Assembly: GCA_009783065.1 (NCBI GenBank)
Contig: WRHV01000003.1
Span: forward strand, 1 to 64,000
Length of the DNA: 64,000 nucleotides
Direction of reading: 5' to 3'
Source: Betaproteobacteria bacterium
GTDB taxonomy: Bacteria > Pseudomonadota > Gammaproteobacteria > Burkholderiales > Burkholderiaceae
Shown: one piece after another, positions 47,327-57,213 of the stretch
Layout of the letters: each line of letters begins with the position of its first letter
Numbering within the stretch: position 1 is the stretch's first letter
Notes under the pieces: generated by a model
The model's input: the letters and a program-made list of their open reading frames with translations, nothing else
Databases searched by the model: none
Told to the model about the DNA's origin: nothing
Made by a program: the position numbers and the translations under genes

Positions 47327-49729
47327 TCAATCATCAATCCATTTCCAGTCGCGAATCTCCGGCATATCTTCGCCATACCGGTGAATATAAGCCTTATGAT
47401 CCAGCAGCTTATCACGCAAATACTGCTTGGCATAAGCCGCACGGCCTGACAGTTGCGGCAACCTGTCGATTACATCACCGACCAGATGGAATCGATCCAA
47501 ATCATTTAAGACGACCATGTCAAACGGTGTGGTAGTTGTGCCTTCCTCCTTGTAACCACGAACATGCAGATTACGGTGGTTAGTCCGACGATAAGTCAAA
47601 CGATGAATCAGCCACGGATAACCATGATAGGCAAAAATAATCGGCTTATTCGTTGTAAATAACGAATCAAAATCCTTATCCGACATCCCGTTTGGATGTT
47701 CGCTCGATGGTTGCAGCACCATCAGGTTAACGACATTAACCACCCGGATTTTCAGGTCCGGGAATTGTTCACGCAGTATTTTGACCGCCGCCAGCGTTTC
47801 CATCGTGGGAATATCGCCACAGCAAACCATCACCACATCGGGCTCACTGCCTTTATCATTACTGGCCCACTCCCAAATTCCAGCTCCAGCGGTACAGTGT
47901 TTAATGGCATCATCCATATTCAAGTACTGCAACGCTGGCTGTTTACCGGCCACAATCACATTAATACGATGGCGGCTGCGCAGACAATGGTCCGTCACAG
48001 ACAGCAGGGTATTGGCATCCGGCGGCAAATAAACACGGGTAATATCCGCTTTTTTGTTCATCACAATATCCATGAAGCCCGGATTCTGGTGACTCAAGCC
48101 ATTATGATCTTGGCGCCAGACGTGTGACGTCAGCAAATAATTAAGTGAAGCGACCGGACGACGCCACGGGATATGGCGTGTCACTTCCAGCCACTTCGCA
48201 TGCTGATTGAACATGGAATCGATAATGTGAATAAACGCTTCATAACAGGAGAAAAAACCATGACGCCCCGTCAGAATATACCCCTCCAGCCACCCTTCAC
48301 ACTGATGCTCGGATAACATTTCCATGATGCGGCCATTATGTGAAATCTGGTAGTCATCCGGCTTGATTTCCGCCACAAGACAACGATCCGTCACTTCAAA
48401 CACGGCCCCCCAACGGTTGGATTCCGTTTCATCCGGACTGAACACGCGGAAATTTCTGGTATCCTCATTGAGCGTAATGACGTCACGGATCATCTTGCCC
48501 TGAATACGGGTTGCCTCAGCAATCGTTACGCCTGGTTTGGAAACATCAACCGCATAGTCCCGGAAATCCGGCATACGCAAATCGCGCAAGAGGATACCAC
48601 CATTGGCATGCGGATTGGCCCCCATCCTGCGAAGACCTTTCGGCGCCAGTGCTTCCAGCTCCGGCAGGAAACGGCCATCTTCATCAAACAGTTCTTCCGG
48701 CTTATAGCTCCTGAGCCATTCTTCCAGAATTTTCAAATGTGCTAAATTTGTTTTGGTTTCGGATACCGGCACTTGATGCGAACGGAATGAGCCTTCAATT
48801 TTGAGACCATCAACCACTTTCGGACCTGTCCAGCCTTTCGGCGTTCTCATGATGATCACCGGCCAAACCGGACGTTCCTTAAGCCCGTTTGTCCGTGCCT
48901 CTTTTTGAATAGCCTTGATCTCAGCAATGACCTTATCCATGACGGCAGCCATCTGCTGGTGCAGCGCCATCGTATCTCCGCCAACAGAATCATAATCCAC
49001 GTAATACGGTTTGTATCCGTATCCACGGAAGAGCATATCGAGTTCTTCGTGCGGAATGCGCGCAAGGAAACATGGCCCCGCAATTTTCCCGTCATTAAGA
49101 TGCAGAATGGGCAATACCGCGCCATCATATTCCGGGTTTAAGAATTTGTTGGAATGCCAGCTTGTCGCCAGCGGACCGGTTTCGGCTTCGCCATCACCGA
49201 CCACACAGGCAACAATCAGATCGGGATTATCAAAAGCCGCACCAAAAGCATGCGATAAACAGTAACCCAGCTCACCGCCCTCGTTGATGGAACCCGGTGT
49301 TTCCGAAGCCACATGACTTGGCACACCTCCCGGAAATGAGAACTGGGTAAACAGCCGTTTCATGCCCTGCTCATCCTGTGAGATATTAGGATAAAACTCG
49401 CTGTAACTGCCCTCAAGATACGTATGCGCAACCAGACTTGGCCCACCATGGCCTGGTCCCGTTACATAAATCATGTCCAGGTCATGATTATTGATTACCC
49501 TGTTTAAATGGACATAAGCAAAATTGAGGCCAGGCGACGTTCCCCAATGCCCCAGCAGCCTGGGTTTGACATCATTCGTTGATAATGGCCTACGCAAAAG
49601 CGGGTTATCATATAGGTAAATCTGGCCCACTGACAGGTAATTAGACGCACGAAAATAAGCATCCATTTTTTGCAGTAAATCCGGAGACAGCGGCTTGGCA
49701 TTCCGATCAATTTCCGCATTCATATCCAT
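47327..49729 (-). CDS. xfp: Phosphoketolase (xylulose 5-phosphate / fructose 6-phosphate)
   Basis: Thiamine-diphosphate enzyme that cleaves xylulose 5-phosphate (and often fructose 6-phosphate) to acetyl phosphate plus a sugar phosphate. The long family is clear: [40 protein letters not shown], the TPP motif [21 protein letters not shown], and the C-terminal [21 protein letters not shown]. The start at 49729 has GAAAGGAAAAT as ribosome site; the longer frame adds 22 basic residues. About 800 residues, full length. It stands alone with its own promoter. It offers a route to acetyl phosphate and ATP bypassing glycolysis. Confidence 0.94.
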   Translation of the reverse strand: MDMNAEIDRNAKPLSPDLLQKMDAYFRASNYLSVGQIYLYDNPLLRRPLSTNDVKPRLLGHWGTSPGLNFAYVHLNRVINNHDLDMIYVTGPGHGGPSLVAHTYLEGSYSEFYPNISQDEQGMKRLFTQFSFPGGVPSHVASETPGSINEGGELGYCLSHAFGAAFDNPDLIVACVVGDGEAETGPLATSWHSNKFLNPEYDGAVLPILHLNDGKIAGPCFLARIPHEELDMLFRGYGYKPYYVDYDSVGGDTMALHQQMAAVMDKVIAEIKAIQKEARTNGLKERPVWPVIIMRTPKGWTGPKVVDGLKIEGSFRSHQVPVSETKTNLAHLKILEEWLRSYKPEELFDEDGRFLPELEALAPKGLRRMGANPHANGGILLRDLRMPDFRDYAVDVSKPGVTIAEATRIQGKMIRDVITLNEDTRNFRVFSPDETESNRWGAVFEVTDRCLVAEIKPDDYQISHNGRIMEMLSEHQCEGWLEGYILTGRHGFFSCYEAFIHIIDSMFNQHAKWLEVTRHIPWRRPVASLNYLLTSHVWRQDHNGLSHQNPGFMDIVMNKKADITRVYLPPDANTLLSVTDHCLRSRHRINVIVAGKQPALQYLNMDDAIKHCTAGAGIWEWASNDKGSEPDVVMVCCGDIPTMETLAAVKILREQFPDLKIRVVNVVNLMVLQPSSEHPNGMSDKDFDSLFTTNKPIIFAYHGYPWLIHRLTYRRTNHRNLHVRGYKEEGTTTTPFDMVVLNDLDRFHLVGDVIDRLPQLSGRAAYAKQYLRDKLLDHKAYIHRYGEDMPEIRDWKWIDD

Positions 49730-49819
49730 ATTTTCCTTTCTTTTTGAGTGCCTGGTCTTTCCGCGTACAGCAAAAAACCAAAAACAGCAATGCATCAGGT
49801 CATAGTGAATAAACGTCTA

Positions 49820-49848
49820 TTTATACTGACAGGTTATAAACAAAGCAA
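49820..49848 (-). promoter_or_regulatory. Predicted sigma-70-like promoter for the phosphoketolase gene
   Basis: On the minus strand TTGCTT (49848-49843) is separated by 17 bases from TATAAA (49825-49820), giving a predicted transcript start about 85 bases before the xfp ATG. Spacing is ideal and the -10 box strong. Confidence 0.45.
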
Positions 49849-50030
49849 AGCCATGCTTAGCCAATCAATACTACACACTGAGAAGGGATAAAGCAATGAA
49901 AACCATATCCCCTATCAGAATGAAAAATACGACTTTTATGTTTTTTCTGCTTTTTTAGACGACAGCATAACGCTATCGTGTCACAGACATGATAGCGCCT
50001 TCTGCGGCGGATCAAGAAGGAGATGAAATA

Positions 50031-51389
50031 TCAGGTTTCATGTTTAACCGGTCGTTTCCAATCGGAAACAAATGTTTGCTTGCTTCGGGATACCGTCAAT
50101 GAATTTGGCGGCGCATCCTTCGTAAGCGTTGTGCCTGCTCCCACTGTCGCACCAGCCCCTACCCTGACTGGCGCGACCAGTTCACAGTTGGTTCCGATGA
50201 AAGCGTCATCCTCAATGATGGTTTTATGTTTATTAATGCCGTCATAATTACAGGTAATCGTACCTGCGCCGATATTGACGCGACTGCCAACAGTAGAATC
50301 GCCAACATAAGCCAGATGGTTGGCCTTGCTTTGGGCAGCGACACGACTGTTCTTGATCTCGACAAAATTGCCGATATGAACTTCCTCTCCCAGATCGGCA
50401 CCGGGTCTCAAACGGGCATACGGTCCGATAATGGACTCAGCTCCAACAGTTGCGCCATCAAGATGGCAAAACGGCCGTATCTCCACGCCATTGCCGATCA
50501 TGGTCTCTCTGATATAACAATTGGAACCGATGGAAACATGATCACCAAGCACGACGTTGCCTTCAAACACGCAATTGACATCAATCCGGACATCACGACC
50601 ACACCGAAGTGATCCCCGCACATCCAGGCGTCCCGGATCAGCCAGTGTAACCCCTTGTTCCAGCAGCGTATCGGCTACGTTGCGCTGATAAACCCGCTCC
50701 AATTCGGCAAGCTGACGCTTGTTATTGATGCCCAGCACTTCCCATAGACTATCCGGCCGGGCTGATACTACCGGTACGCCATCCGATACGGCTGAGGCAA
50801 TGACATCCGTCAGGTAATACTCACCCTGTGCATTATCATTGGAAAGCAAGGCCAGCCATGACTTCAGTTTTCCGGTCGGCACAACCATGATCCCTGTGTT
50901 GATTTCACTGATATTCAGCTCTTTTTCACTGGCATCCTTCTGTTCAACAATACGCACAATCGTGCCGTTTTCCCGAACAATGCGTCCAAAACCCGTCGCA
51001 TCAGCCACTTCCACAGTCAGGATCGTCACACGATCCGTTCCTGATTCGTCTATCAGTCTTTTTAGCGTTGAAGGTGTGATCAGCGGCACATCCCCATAAA
51101 GTATCAATGTCGGGCAAGACTCGTCCAGATGCGGCACGGTTTGCATCACAGCATGGCCGGTTCCCAGCTGCTTCTCCTGCAAAACAAAAGTCAAATCCAG
51201 GGCAGCAAACGTCTGGGGAACCACATCACCACCATGTCCATAAACGACACAGATCCTCGAAGGCGAAAGCGATCTGGCGGCATCAATAACGTGGGAAAGA
51301 AGAGGTTTGCCTGCAAGGGGGTGAAGCACTTTGGGCAAATCGGAATACATGCGCTTGCCCATGCCTGCTGCAAGAATGACAATATTCAT
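50031..51389 (-). CDS. glmU: Bifunctional UDP-GlcNAc pyrophosphorylase / GlcN-1-P acetyltransferase
   Basis: Makes UDP-GlcNAc for peptidoglycan and LPS. The N-terminal uridyltransferase carries [25 protein letters not shown] and [11 protein letters not shown]; the C-terminal left-handed beta-helix carries [22 protein letters not shown] and [13 protein letters not shown]. The 452-residue length is normal. The single-domain asparaginase gene lies 70 bp upstream on the same strand. glmS is not adjacent in this window. Confidence 0.96.
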   Translation of the reverse strand: MNIVILAAGMGKRMYSDLPKVLHPLAGKPLLSHVIDAARSLSPSRICVVYGHGGDVVPQTFAALDLTFVLQEKQLGTGHAVMQTVPHLDESCPTLILYGDVPLITPSTLKRLIDESGTDRVTILTVEVADATGFGRIVRENGTIVRIVEQKDASEKELNISEINTGIMVVPTGKLKSWLALLSNDNAQGEYYLTDVIASAVSDGVPVVSARPDSLWEVLGINNKRQLAELERVYQRNVADTLLEQGVTLADPGRLDVRGSLRCGRDVRIDVNCVFEGNVVLGDHVSIGSNCYIRETMIGNGVEIRPFCHLDGATVGAESIIGPYARLRPGADLGEEVHIGNFVEIKNSRVAAQSKANHLAYVGDSTVGSRVNIGAGTITCNYDGINKHKTIIEDDAFIGTNCELVAPVRVGAGATVGAGTTLTKDAPPNSLTVSRSKQTFVSDWKRPVKHET

Positions 51390-51459
51390 GTGAAAATAAT
51401 AAAAAAATTAAAAATCCGGTTTTTGTTAAAAACAGCCTCGAATCGCCAGAGCAATTCAC

Positions 51460-51948
51460 TCAACTATCCGCTTCGAATATCCCTTCGGAACGATTTTTCC
51501 TGACATCATCCCATTTGAATATATTGCCATTCATGGCGATATACACATCCGGCTGGAGCATCTGGACGACACCAAATGCAAATCCCAGATTGAAAAACGC
51601 ATCCGAACCGGCAATTTGGTAAGGGATCATGGAACCGGTCAGTACAATGGTTTTTTCCAATGAAGCCATAGCCAGCACCAGGGCCGTTTCCTGCATGGTA
51701 TCGGTTCCATGAACAATCAGGATTTTTTCCTCCGGCGCCTGTATGCACGCCTGAAGCACACGCTCCCTGTCTACATCTGTCATATCCAACGAATCAAGAA
51801 GCGGCAACGCCTCAAAAACAAACGGAAACCGCACACGTCCCTGTTCAAGCATCCGTGGAACCTGACTTTGTGCAAAACCAAGTGAACCTTCAATCGGATT
51901 ATATTGCTTGTCGAAAGTACCACCGGCAGCAATGATACGTATAGCCAT
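51460..51948 (-). CDS. Asparaginase-like protein, N-terminal domain only
   Basis: Matches the N-terminal (catalytic) domain of type I/II L-asparaginases: RIIAAGGTFDKQYNP holds the nucleophilic Thr and VHGTDTMQETALVLA the second Thr-Asp pair. At about 162 residues it lacks the C-terminal domain that normally completes the active site. The start at 51948 (MAIRIIAAGG) has AGGGAGAG upstream; the longer open frame overlaps the upstream gene. Similar one-domain proteins occur as intact genes in proteobacteria, so it is probably not a truncation. Activity is unknown. It follows the unrecognised gene by 23 bp. Confidence 0.83.
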   Translation of the reverse strand: MAIRIIAAGGTFDKQYNPIEGSLGFAQSQVPRMLEQGRVRFPFVFEALPLLDSLDMTDVDRERVLQACIQAPEEKILIVHGTDTMQETALVLAMASLEKTIVLTGSMIPYQIAGSDAFFNLGFAFGVVQMLQPDVYIAMNGNIFKWDDVRKNRSEGIFEADS

Positions 51949-51971
51949 TTTAAACGCTCTCCCTACTGGAA

Positions 51972-52700
51972 TTAAACGAGAAAGAAAGAGGAAGGGGAAA
52001 CGGCTTCCTTCCGGAACTGTTTTTTCCACCCCGGCGGCCAGGGCAAATTCGGCCCACTGTAGACCGGCAAGGTACGGCGAACCGGATGGACAAAAATGGT
52101 TTCCGGAAACATCCCATCTTCACCAAGTCTGCCATTAAAGCTGTACATATAACCCGGCAAAAGCGCCTCACAGACATTCGCAAACCATGCCGTATGATCC
52201 TCATCCCACCCAAGCGCCTGGGCCAATCCCTCCGGATCAAATCTGGCCAGTGCTTCAATCAACTCTTCGGTTGTCGCCCCCGGCATATCACCCCATCCCA
52301 GGACAGGATTGAAGATATAATCTCCTCCCGACCCATACCAGCCCTCACGCCAGGGACGCTGTATCCAGTTACGCGTACCCGTAAACAGATGCCAGCGCCA
52401 ATGCAATCCGGATGGTTGCGGCCAGGAATAAAGATACAAACGCTGGTAACCCGCTTTATGCAATTGCCGAACCATATCCATCAGACGCGCATGAGGCATA
52501 CGGTCTGGCGCTTCACGGCGGAAAAGAATCGGCTCACCATCAGCATGCTGAACCTCGTCAGATGACAAATTCAGATCCAGGCATTTTTGTTCACTACCGA
52601 AACGTGCACAAACCCAGCCCGTTAGCAGGTTGACCGCCGTTAGTACGCCATAGCCACGATAACGATGAAAAATAATCGTGCCTGGGGCAATCGGTTTCAT
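51972..52700 (-). CDS. Protein of unknown function, Trp/aromatic-rich
   Basis: I do not recognise a family. The 242-residue soluble-looking product has no signal peptide or membrane segment. It starts MKPIAPGTIIFHRYRGYGVLTAVN, which resembles the start of a small beta domain, and is unusually rich in Trp and Gly in the centre (HWRWHLFTGTRNWIQRPWRE, GWYGSGGDYIFNP). The end is basic and Ser-rich. It is followed within 23 bp by the asparaginase-like gene, so they may be translated together. Codon use looks like that of its neighbours. The 118 bp upstream contain nothing recognisable. Confidence 0.75.
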   Translation of the reverse strand: MKPIAPGTIIFHRYRGYGVLTAVNLLTGWVCARFGSEQKCLDLNLSSDEVQHADGEPILFRREAPDRMPHARLMDMVRQLHKAGYQRLYLYSWPQPSGLHWRWHLFTGTRNWIQRPWREGWYGSGGDYIFNPVLGWGDMPGATTEELIEALARFDPEGLAQALGWDEDHTAWFANVCEALLPGYMYSFNGRLGEDGMFPETIFVHPVRRTLPVYSGPNLPWPPGWKKQFRKEAVSPSSFFLV

Positions 52701-52818
52701 GTCGTTATTTTTCCGAATAAAATATTTATTTTACCTTGTACAAACTCTTTTGTACCTTTTGCATCGGCAAGGTTCCTCTGTTAAACACGAAAGCCTTTTT
52801 GTTGCGATATAGAGCGAA

Positions 52819-53730
52819 TCATTGGTTTGATGATTCTTTGATTTCAACCACCGCTTTTTCAGCCGCATCGAACACCTCGATCATGGCTTTTCTTGTTTCC
52901 GGCGTTTCCAGGCTAATGCGCCCCAAAGCCCCGCTGCGATAGTCATTTAAGAGAACCTGTGACGCCTTTTCCATGTCAAAGTCACCGCCTTTGACTCTAA
53001 ATCCGCGTCTTTTCGCAACATTTTCCACCACGCCAAAACCATCCAGATCCGCTGTTTCTATGCCATAACGCGCCCTCAGCAATTCAAAATAACGTTGAAG
53101 CAATACCTCTGCCAGAAAAACGGCCACCTCTTCTTCAATCAGCGCATTGATACCGATAGCATGGCTGGCAGCCAGCATGAGGCCATCACTAGGATAGCGG
53201 ATTTTCGGCCACAACATGCCGGGCGTATCAGTCAATACCATTCCCTTATTGAGATACAATCGCTGCTGCGATTTTGTCACGGCCGGTTCATCTCCGACAG
53301 CCGCCACACGCCGTTTCAAAAGCATATTCATCAATGTGGACTTGCCCACATTGGGAATTCCCATAATCATCATGCGAAGCGGCTTGGCCGCTTCTCCCCG
53401 GTTGGGCACCATCTGCCGGCAAAGTTCGGGAATTTTTGCAACATCTGCCGGATTTCGGGTGCAGATTGCAACTGCGCGCGTTTGATTCTGTTTTTCAAAA
53501 AAAGTGATCCATTCCTTTGTCACGCCCGGATCGGCCAAATCACTCTTATTTAAGATTCTCAAAGAGGGCTTTTGCCTGAAAAGGCGCAATTCCTCGACCA
53601 TCGGGTTGCAGCTTGCCTTCGGAATGCGGGCATCCAGCACCTCAATGACCAAATCGGTTGTTTTCATTGTTTCCGCCGCTTTTTTGCGTGCGGCATGCAT
53701 GTGACCGGGAAACCATTGTATGGATGACAT
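52819..53730 (-). CDS. ylqF: Ribosome biogenesis GTPase YlqF/RbgA
   Basis: Circularly permuted GTPase that assists maturation of the large ribosomal subunit. The G4 motif LNKSDLADP precedes G1 MGIPNVGKSTLMNML and G3 DTPGMLWPK, diagnostic of the permuted YlqF/YawG family. The start MSSIQWFPGHMHAARKKAAE is typical. The 303-residue length is normal. It lies 2 bp downstream of the first deacetylase gene on the same strand, so it is probably in one transcript with both deacetylase genes. Confidence 0.93.
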   Translation of the reverse strand: MSSIQWFPGHMHAARKKAAETMKTTDLVIEVLDARIPKASCNPMVEELRLFRQKPSLRILNKSDLADPGVTKEWITFFEKQNQTRAVAICTRNPADVAKIPELCRQMVPNRGEAAKPLRMMIMGIPNVGKSTLMNMLLKRRVAAVGDEPAVTKSQQRLYLNKGMVLTDTPGMLWPKIRYPSDGLMLAASHAIGINALIEEEVAVFLAEVLLQRYFELLRARYGIETADLDGFGVVENVAKRRGFRVKGGDFDMEKASQVLLNDYRSGALGRISLETPETRKAMIEVFDAAEKAVVEIKESSNQ

Positions 53731-53732
53731 GC

Positions 53733-54668
53733 TTATTCCTGTCTGAGTCCTGCAAGCGCCCGGATATGCGCAACCGCACTGGCGGCGAGCGCATCCAGAT
53801 TGTATCCGCCCTCCAGAAAACTGACGATACGGCCTTTAGCATGTTCCTTAGCTACATCCATGATCTGCCTGGTAATCCAAGCGTAATCCTCTTCCGTCAG
53901 GCTCATCCCGCCCAGGGGATCATCGCGATGCGCATCAAAACCTGCTGAAATAAAGATCATTTGAGGACGGTGTCTGTGCAGCGCCGGAAGCCATTTTTCA
54001 GTGACAATTTGACGGATTAAAGCGCCATCTGTTCCTGCCGCAACCGGCACATTAATCATGTGATCGCGCTGGCGTTCATTTCCCGAAAAAGGATAAAGGT
54101 ATTCCTGATAATAACTGACCATCATCACGCGCGGCTCACGGGCAAAAATTTCTTCTGTGCCGTTGCCGTGATGGACATCGGTATCCACAATAGCCACACG
54201 CTCTAAGCCATGCACCTTGATTGCACGAAGCGCCGCAATCGCGACGTTGTTAAAAACACAGAAACCCATCGCCTCGCTGGCAGTGGAATGATGCCCGATT
54301 GGACGCACCAGACAAAAAGCATTATCCAGCTCACCAGCCAAAACAGCATCCGTCGCAGTTACAGCAGCACCCGCAGCTCGCAAGGCCGCCTTCCAACTGT
54401 AAGCGTTTAGAAGGGTTCCGCTCAAGGGATAATAGTCCCCCTCTTTGGGAATATTGTTCATCGCATCCGAAATCATATCGGCAACATGCGCGCGCGCAAT
54501 ATCCTCAATAGCCGCCTCGGGCGGTTCCCTAAAATCCAGATAGCGACCCGTCCCGCTCAATGCCAGCTTGTCCCGGATTGCTCTGATTCTGGCCGGACTT
54601 TCCGGGTGGTGTCCGCCCATTTCATGTTGCAGGCAAATCGGGTGTGTGTATAAAGCCGTTTTCATCAT
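53733..54668 (-). CDS. Histone deacetylase-like protein, paralogue 1
   Basis: Zinc-dependent deacetylase of the class II HDAC/acetoin utilisation/acetylpolyamine family. The catalytic pair is in LVRPIGHHST, the zinc ligands in VDTDVHHGNGTEE and SAGFDAHRDDPLGG, and the glycine loop in FLEGGYNLDALA. All look intact. The 311-residue length is normal. It lies 14 bp downstream of a close paralogue of identical length. The substrate is unknown: bacterial members act on acetylated lysine or polyamines. It precedes ylqF by 2 bp. Confidence 0.9.
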   Translation of the reverse strand: MMKTALYTHPICLQHEMGGHHPESPARIRAIRDKLALSGTGRYLDFREPPEAAIEDIARAHVADMISDAMNNIPKEGDYYPLSGTLLNAYSWKAALRAAGAAVTATDAVLAGELDNAFCLVRPIGHHSTASEAMGFCVFNNVAIAALRAIKVHGLERVAIVDTDVHHGNGTEEIFAREPRVMMVSYYQEYLYPFSGNERQRDHMINVPVAAGTDGALIRQIVTEKWLPALHRHRPQMIFISAGFDAHRDDPLGGMSLTEEDYAWITRQIMDVAKEHAKGRIVSFLEGGYNLDALAASAVAHIRALAGLRQE

Positions 54669-54683
54669 AATTTATCCATCTCT

Positions 54684-55619
54684 TCATTCATCCAGTCCAG
54701 CCAGCGTTCTGATATGCGCAACGGCGCTTTTTGCAAGCGCCAACCGGCTGTATCCGCCTTCCAGAAAACTGACGATACGCCCCCTGGCATGCTGTTTTGC
54801 CACTGCCATGATTTGCTGTGTCAGCCAGACATAATCCTCTTCTATCAGTTGCATACCGCCCACCACATCATCCTTGTGCGCATCAAACCCGGCAGAAATA
54901 AATAACATTTCCGGGGCAAAATCATGAAGTGCCGGCAACCATTTTGTCATAACAAGATGACGCACGGCATCTCCTTTTGTTCCCGCCGGAACCGGAATAT
55001 TGACCATATTCGGCAAGGTTTTATCCGTCCGGGTATAAGGATAAAACGGACTCTGGAAAAAACTAGCCATCATGACCCGGGGCTCCCTGGAAAAAGCTTC
55101 TTCCGTGCCATTTCCATGATGGACATCAAAATCGACAATGGCTACTTTTTTCAGACCGCAGACATCCGTTGCATATCTAGCTGCAATCGCCACGTTATTA
55201 AACAAACAAAATCCCATTGGGGTATGCAGCCTGGCATGGTGTCCAATCGGACGTACCAGACAGAACGCATTGTCGATCTCCCCCTCTATCACGGCTTTTG
55301 TTGCAGCAACAGCCGCTCCTGCTGCTCTTAAAGCAGCCCGCCATGAATATTTGTTCAACAGTGTATCAGCATCGACCGAAAAATACTGACCGGCCATTTT
55401 CGGCTGATAATCCCGAACCAGATTAATCGAAATCGATGAATGTACCCGTTCAATATCCGTCACGTCAGCAAGCGGCGCTTCCCTGAAAACCAGATGACGA
55501 TCCGTCCCGGTTGCCGCCAGCCGTTCCTCAATGACCTCGATACGTGCCGGACTTTCGGGATGATAAGCGCCCATTTCATGTTTTTTGCAATCCGGATGGG
55601 TATAAACAGCTGTCGTCAT
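54684..55619 (-). CDS. Histone deacetylase-like protein, paralogue 2
   Basis: The second zinc-dependent deacetylase of a tandem pair, 311 residues. The same catalytic elements are present: LVRPIGHHARLHTPMGFCLF, VDFDVHHGNGTEEAF, SAGFDAHKDDVVGG and FLEGGYSRLALA. The main differences from paralogue 1 are at the active-site rim (GHHAR for GHHST; DFD for DTD) and in the region around residues 60-90. By eye the two share over half of their residues throughout, so this is an old tandem duplication. First gene of a probable hdac-hdac-ylqF unit; the 152 bp upstream hold the divergent promoters for it and mltB. Confidence 0.9.
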   Translation of the reverse strand: MTTAVYTHPDCKKHEMGAYHPESPARIEVIEERLAATGTDRHLVFREAPLADVTDIERVHSSISINLVRDYQPKMAGQYFSVDADTLLNKYSWRAALRAAGAAVAATKAVIEGEIDNAFCLVRPIGHHARLHTPMGFCLFNNVAIAARYATDVCGLKKVAIVDFDVHHGNGTEEAFSREPRVMMASFFQSPFYPYTRTDKTLPNMVNIPVPAGTKGDAVRHLVMTKWLPALHDFAPEMLFISAGFDAHKDDVVGGMQLIEEDYVWLTQQIMAVAKQHARGRIVSFLEGGYSRLALAKSAVAHIRTLAGLDE

Positions 55620-55771
55620 ATATCAGGCATTTCAGACACGTATCTGGCATATGTAAGATGTTGACGATTCAATGGATTTTATCCGGTCTGACAATATCTC
55701 CAAGGCACGCGAATACGAGAATCATTTCTTTTTAGGCTATACTCAAATTCCCTAGATGGAAAGTCAATGAA

Positions 55772-56908
55772 ATGTGGTGTCAATTCAATTTTTTTTCTTT
55801 TTTGCCATACGTGAGAATAGGCGCGGTTTTATTTCTGGGTTTCTTTCTTTGCGGAAGGCATGCTCTGGCTGAGAACCACCCCGCTTCAACTATACCATTA
55901 CTTTGCAATCCGATTAAAACGGTCGAGGCCAAGCCGTCCGCCCATAACGATGCATTCATCCAAAATCTGACTGAATTTTCAGTCGAAATGGCAAACCGCC
56001 ATGGTTTCGATCCACAAGACCTGGCATGTGTATTCAACCAAGTTCGCCACAACCATACCGTCATCCGTCTGGTAAAACCCTTTCCGACAGGGAAACCGAA
56101 AAACTGGCAAGTCTATCGTGCCCGTTTTATTGAACCGGTCCGTATCGCAGCTGGCGCAAAATTCTGGACACAACATCAAAAAGCATTGGAAAGGGCTGAA
56201 AGGGAATACGGCGTTCCACCTGAAATTGTGGTCGGCATTATCGGGATCGAAACAACATATGGAAAAAACAAAGGCAATTTCCGTATTCTTGATGCGCTTG
56301 CGACTTTGGCCTTTGATTATCCCGAACACCCCAAACGGGAAACCCGTATGGCACTTTTCAAAACCGAACTGGAAAACGCACTCTTGCTTTCTTCAGAAAT
56401 GGGTATTAACCCACTGTCCCTGAAAGGTTCTTATGCCGGCGCCATCGGCTGGCCTCAATTTCTTCCGTCAAGCATCCGACAATATGCCATCGATTTTGAT
56501 GGCGATGGAAAAATCGATTTGCGGCATTCCCCTGTTGATGCTATCGGCAGTATTGCTCATTTTCTGGCACAGCATGGGTGGAAAAGAGGAGTGCCGACGG
56601 TATTTCCAATCGAACTGCGAACGGATTGCCCTCATTCTCCTAAGGCCGCACTTAACCAGGGCCTAAAAGCAACACTCACGCCAGATGACCTGCGGGATAT
56701 TTGCGTAAAGGCACCGGCTCCCTTGCCAGACCGTATCCTTTTTGGGCTGATTGATCTGCAAAATGGATTTGATCCAACCGAATACTGGCTTGGTACGGAT
56801 AATTTCTTTGCCGTCACGCATTACAATCGCAGTTATTTTTATGCCATGTCAGTCATTGATCTGGGAGATGCTGTCCGGACTTTCCGCGAGCAAAACGGCA
56901 TGAAATGA
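55772..56908 (+). CDS. mltB: Lytic murein transglycosylase B
   Basis: Cleaves glycan strands of peptidoglycan, forming anhydroMurNAc ends of the type that AmpG can import. The 378-residue product has a signal segment (IGAVLFLGFFLCGRHALA) without a clear lipobox. It also shows the MltB/SLT core: the catalytic Glu in VVGIIGIETTYGKNKGNFRI, GAIGWPQFLPSSIRQYAIDF, and DGDGKIDLRHSPVDAIGSIA. The start is the ATG at 55772, with GGA 14 bases upstream as a weak site. Divergent from the second deacetylase gene. Followed by a 305-bp gene-free stretch. Confidence 0.93.
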   Translation: MWCQFNFFSFLPYVRIGAVLFLGFFLCGRHALAENHPASTIPLLCNPIKTVEAKPSAHNDAFIQNLTEFSVEMANRHGFDPQDLACVFNQVRHNHTVIRLVKPFPTGKPKNWQVYRARFIEPVRIAAGAKFWTQHQKALERAEREYGVPPEIVVGIIGIETTYGKNKGNFRILDALATLAFDYPEHPKRETRMALFKTELENALLLSSEMGINPLSLKGSYAGAIGWPQFLPSSIRQYAIDFDGDGKIDLRHSPVDAIGSIAHFLAQHGWKRGVPTVFPIELRTDCPHSPKAALNQGLKATLTPDDLRDICVKAPAPLPDRILFGLIDLQNGFDPTEYWLGTDNFFAVTHYNRSYFYAMSVIDLGDAVRTFREQNGMK

Positions 56909-57034
56909 CCATTCAATCTGGCAAACTTTACACAATTTATTACAAAAAAATATATATTATTTTGACAATAAATCAATCAGCCTATTTCATTTAAGCAATA
57001 TTTGTTGTTAAATAACGTTTTAAGAAAAAATACC

Positions 57035-57062
57035 TTGACATTATATCCGGCTGTCATAAGAT
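57035..57062 (+). promoter_or_regulatory. Predicted sigma-70-like promoter in the 305-bp gap before the DNA-binding-like gene
   Basis: The 56909-57213 interval is AT-rich and has no gene. TTGACA (57035-57040) is followed after 16 bases by TAAGAT (57057-57062), a good -35/-10 pair directed toward the gene at 57214, with an untranslated leader of about 145 bases. No other signal was clear in the gap. Confidence 0.5.
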
Positions 57063-57213
57063 AAATTGGCCAAAAACCAGATGGCATGTCGGCATATAAG
57101 TATTGCCCACTATACAAGTATGGCAATCTCGCCGGTTTCCTTGTTGTATTTAATTCAACAAAAATACGGTCGGGAAATCGATATGATTTTTTTATTTACA
57201 GGATCCGAGCGAC

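Noticed and set aside
49896..49958. 20-codon plus-strand frame with an AAGGGA site between xfp and glmU
   Set aside because: Hydrophobic and preceded by a plausible ribosome site, but no gene follows on that strand and no terminator or pairing pattern suggests a leader. Probably chance.
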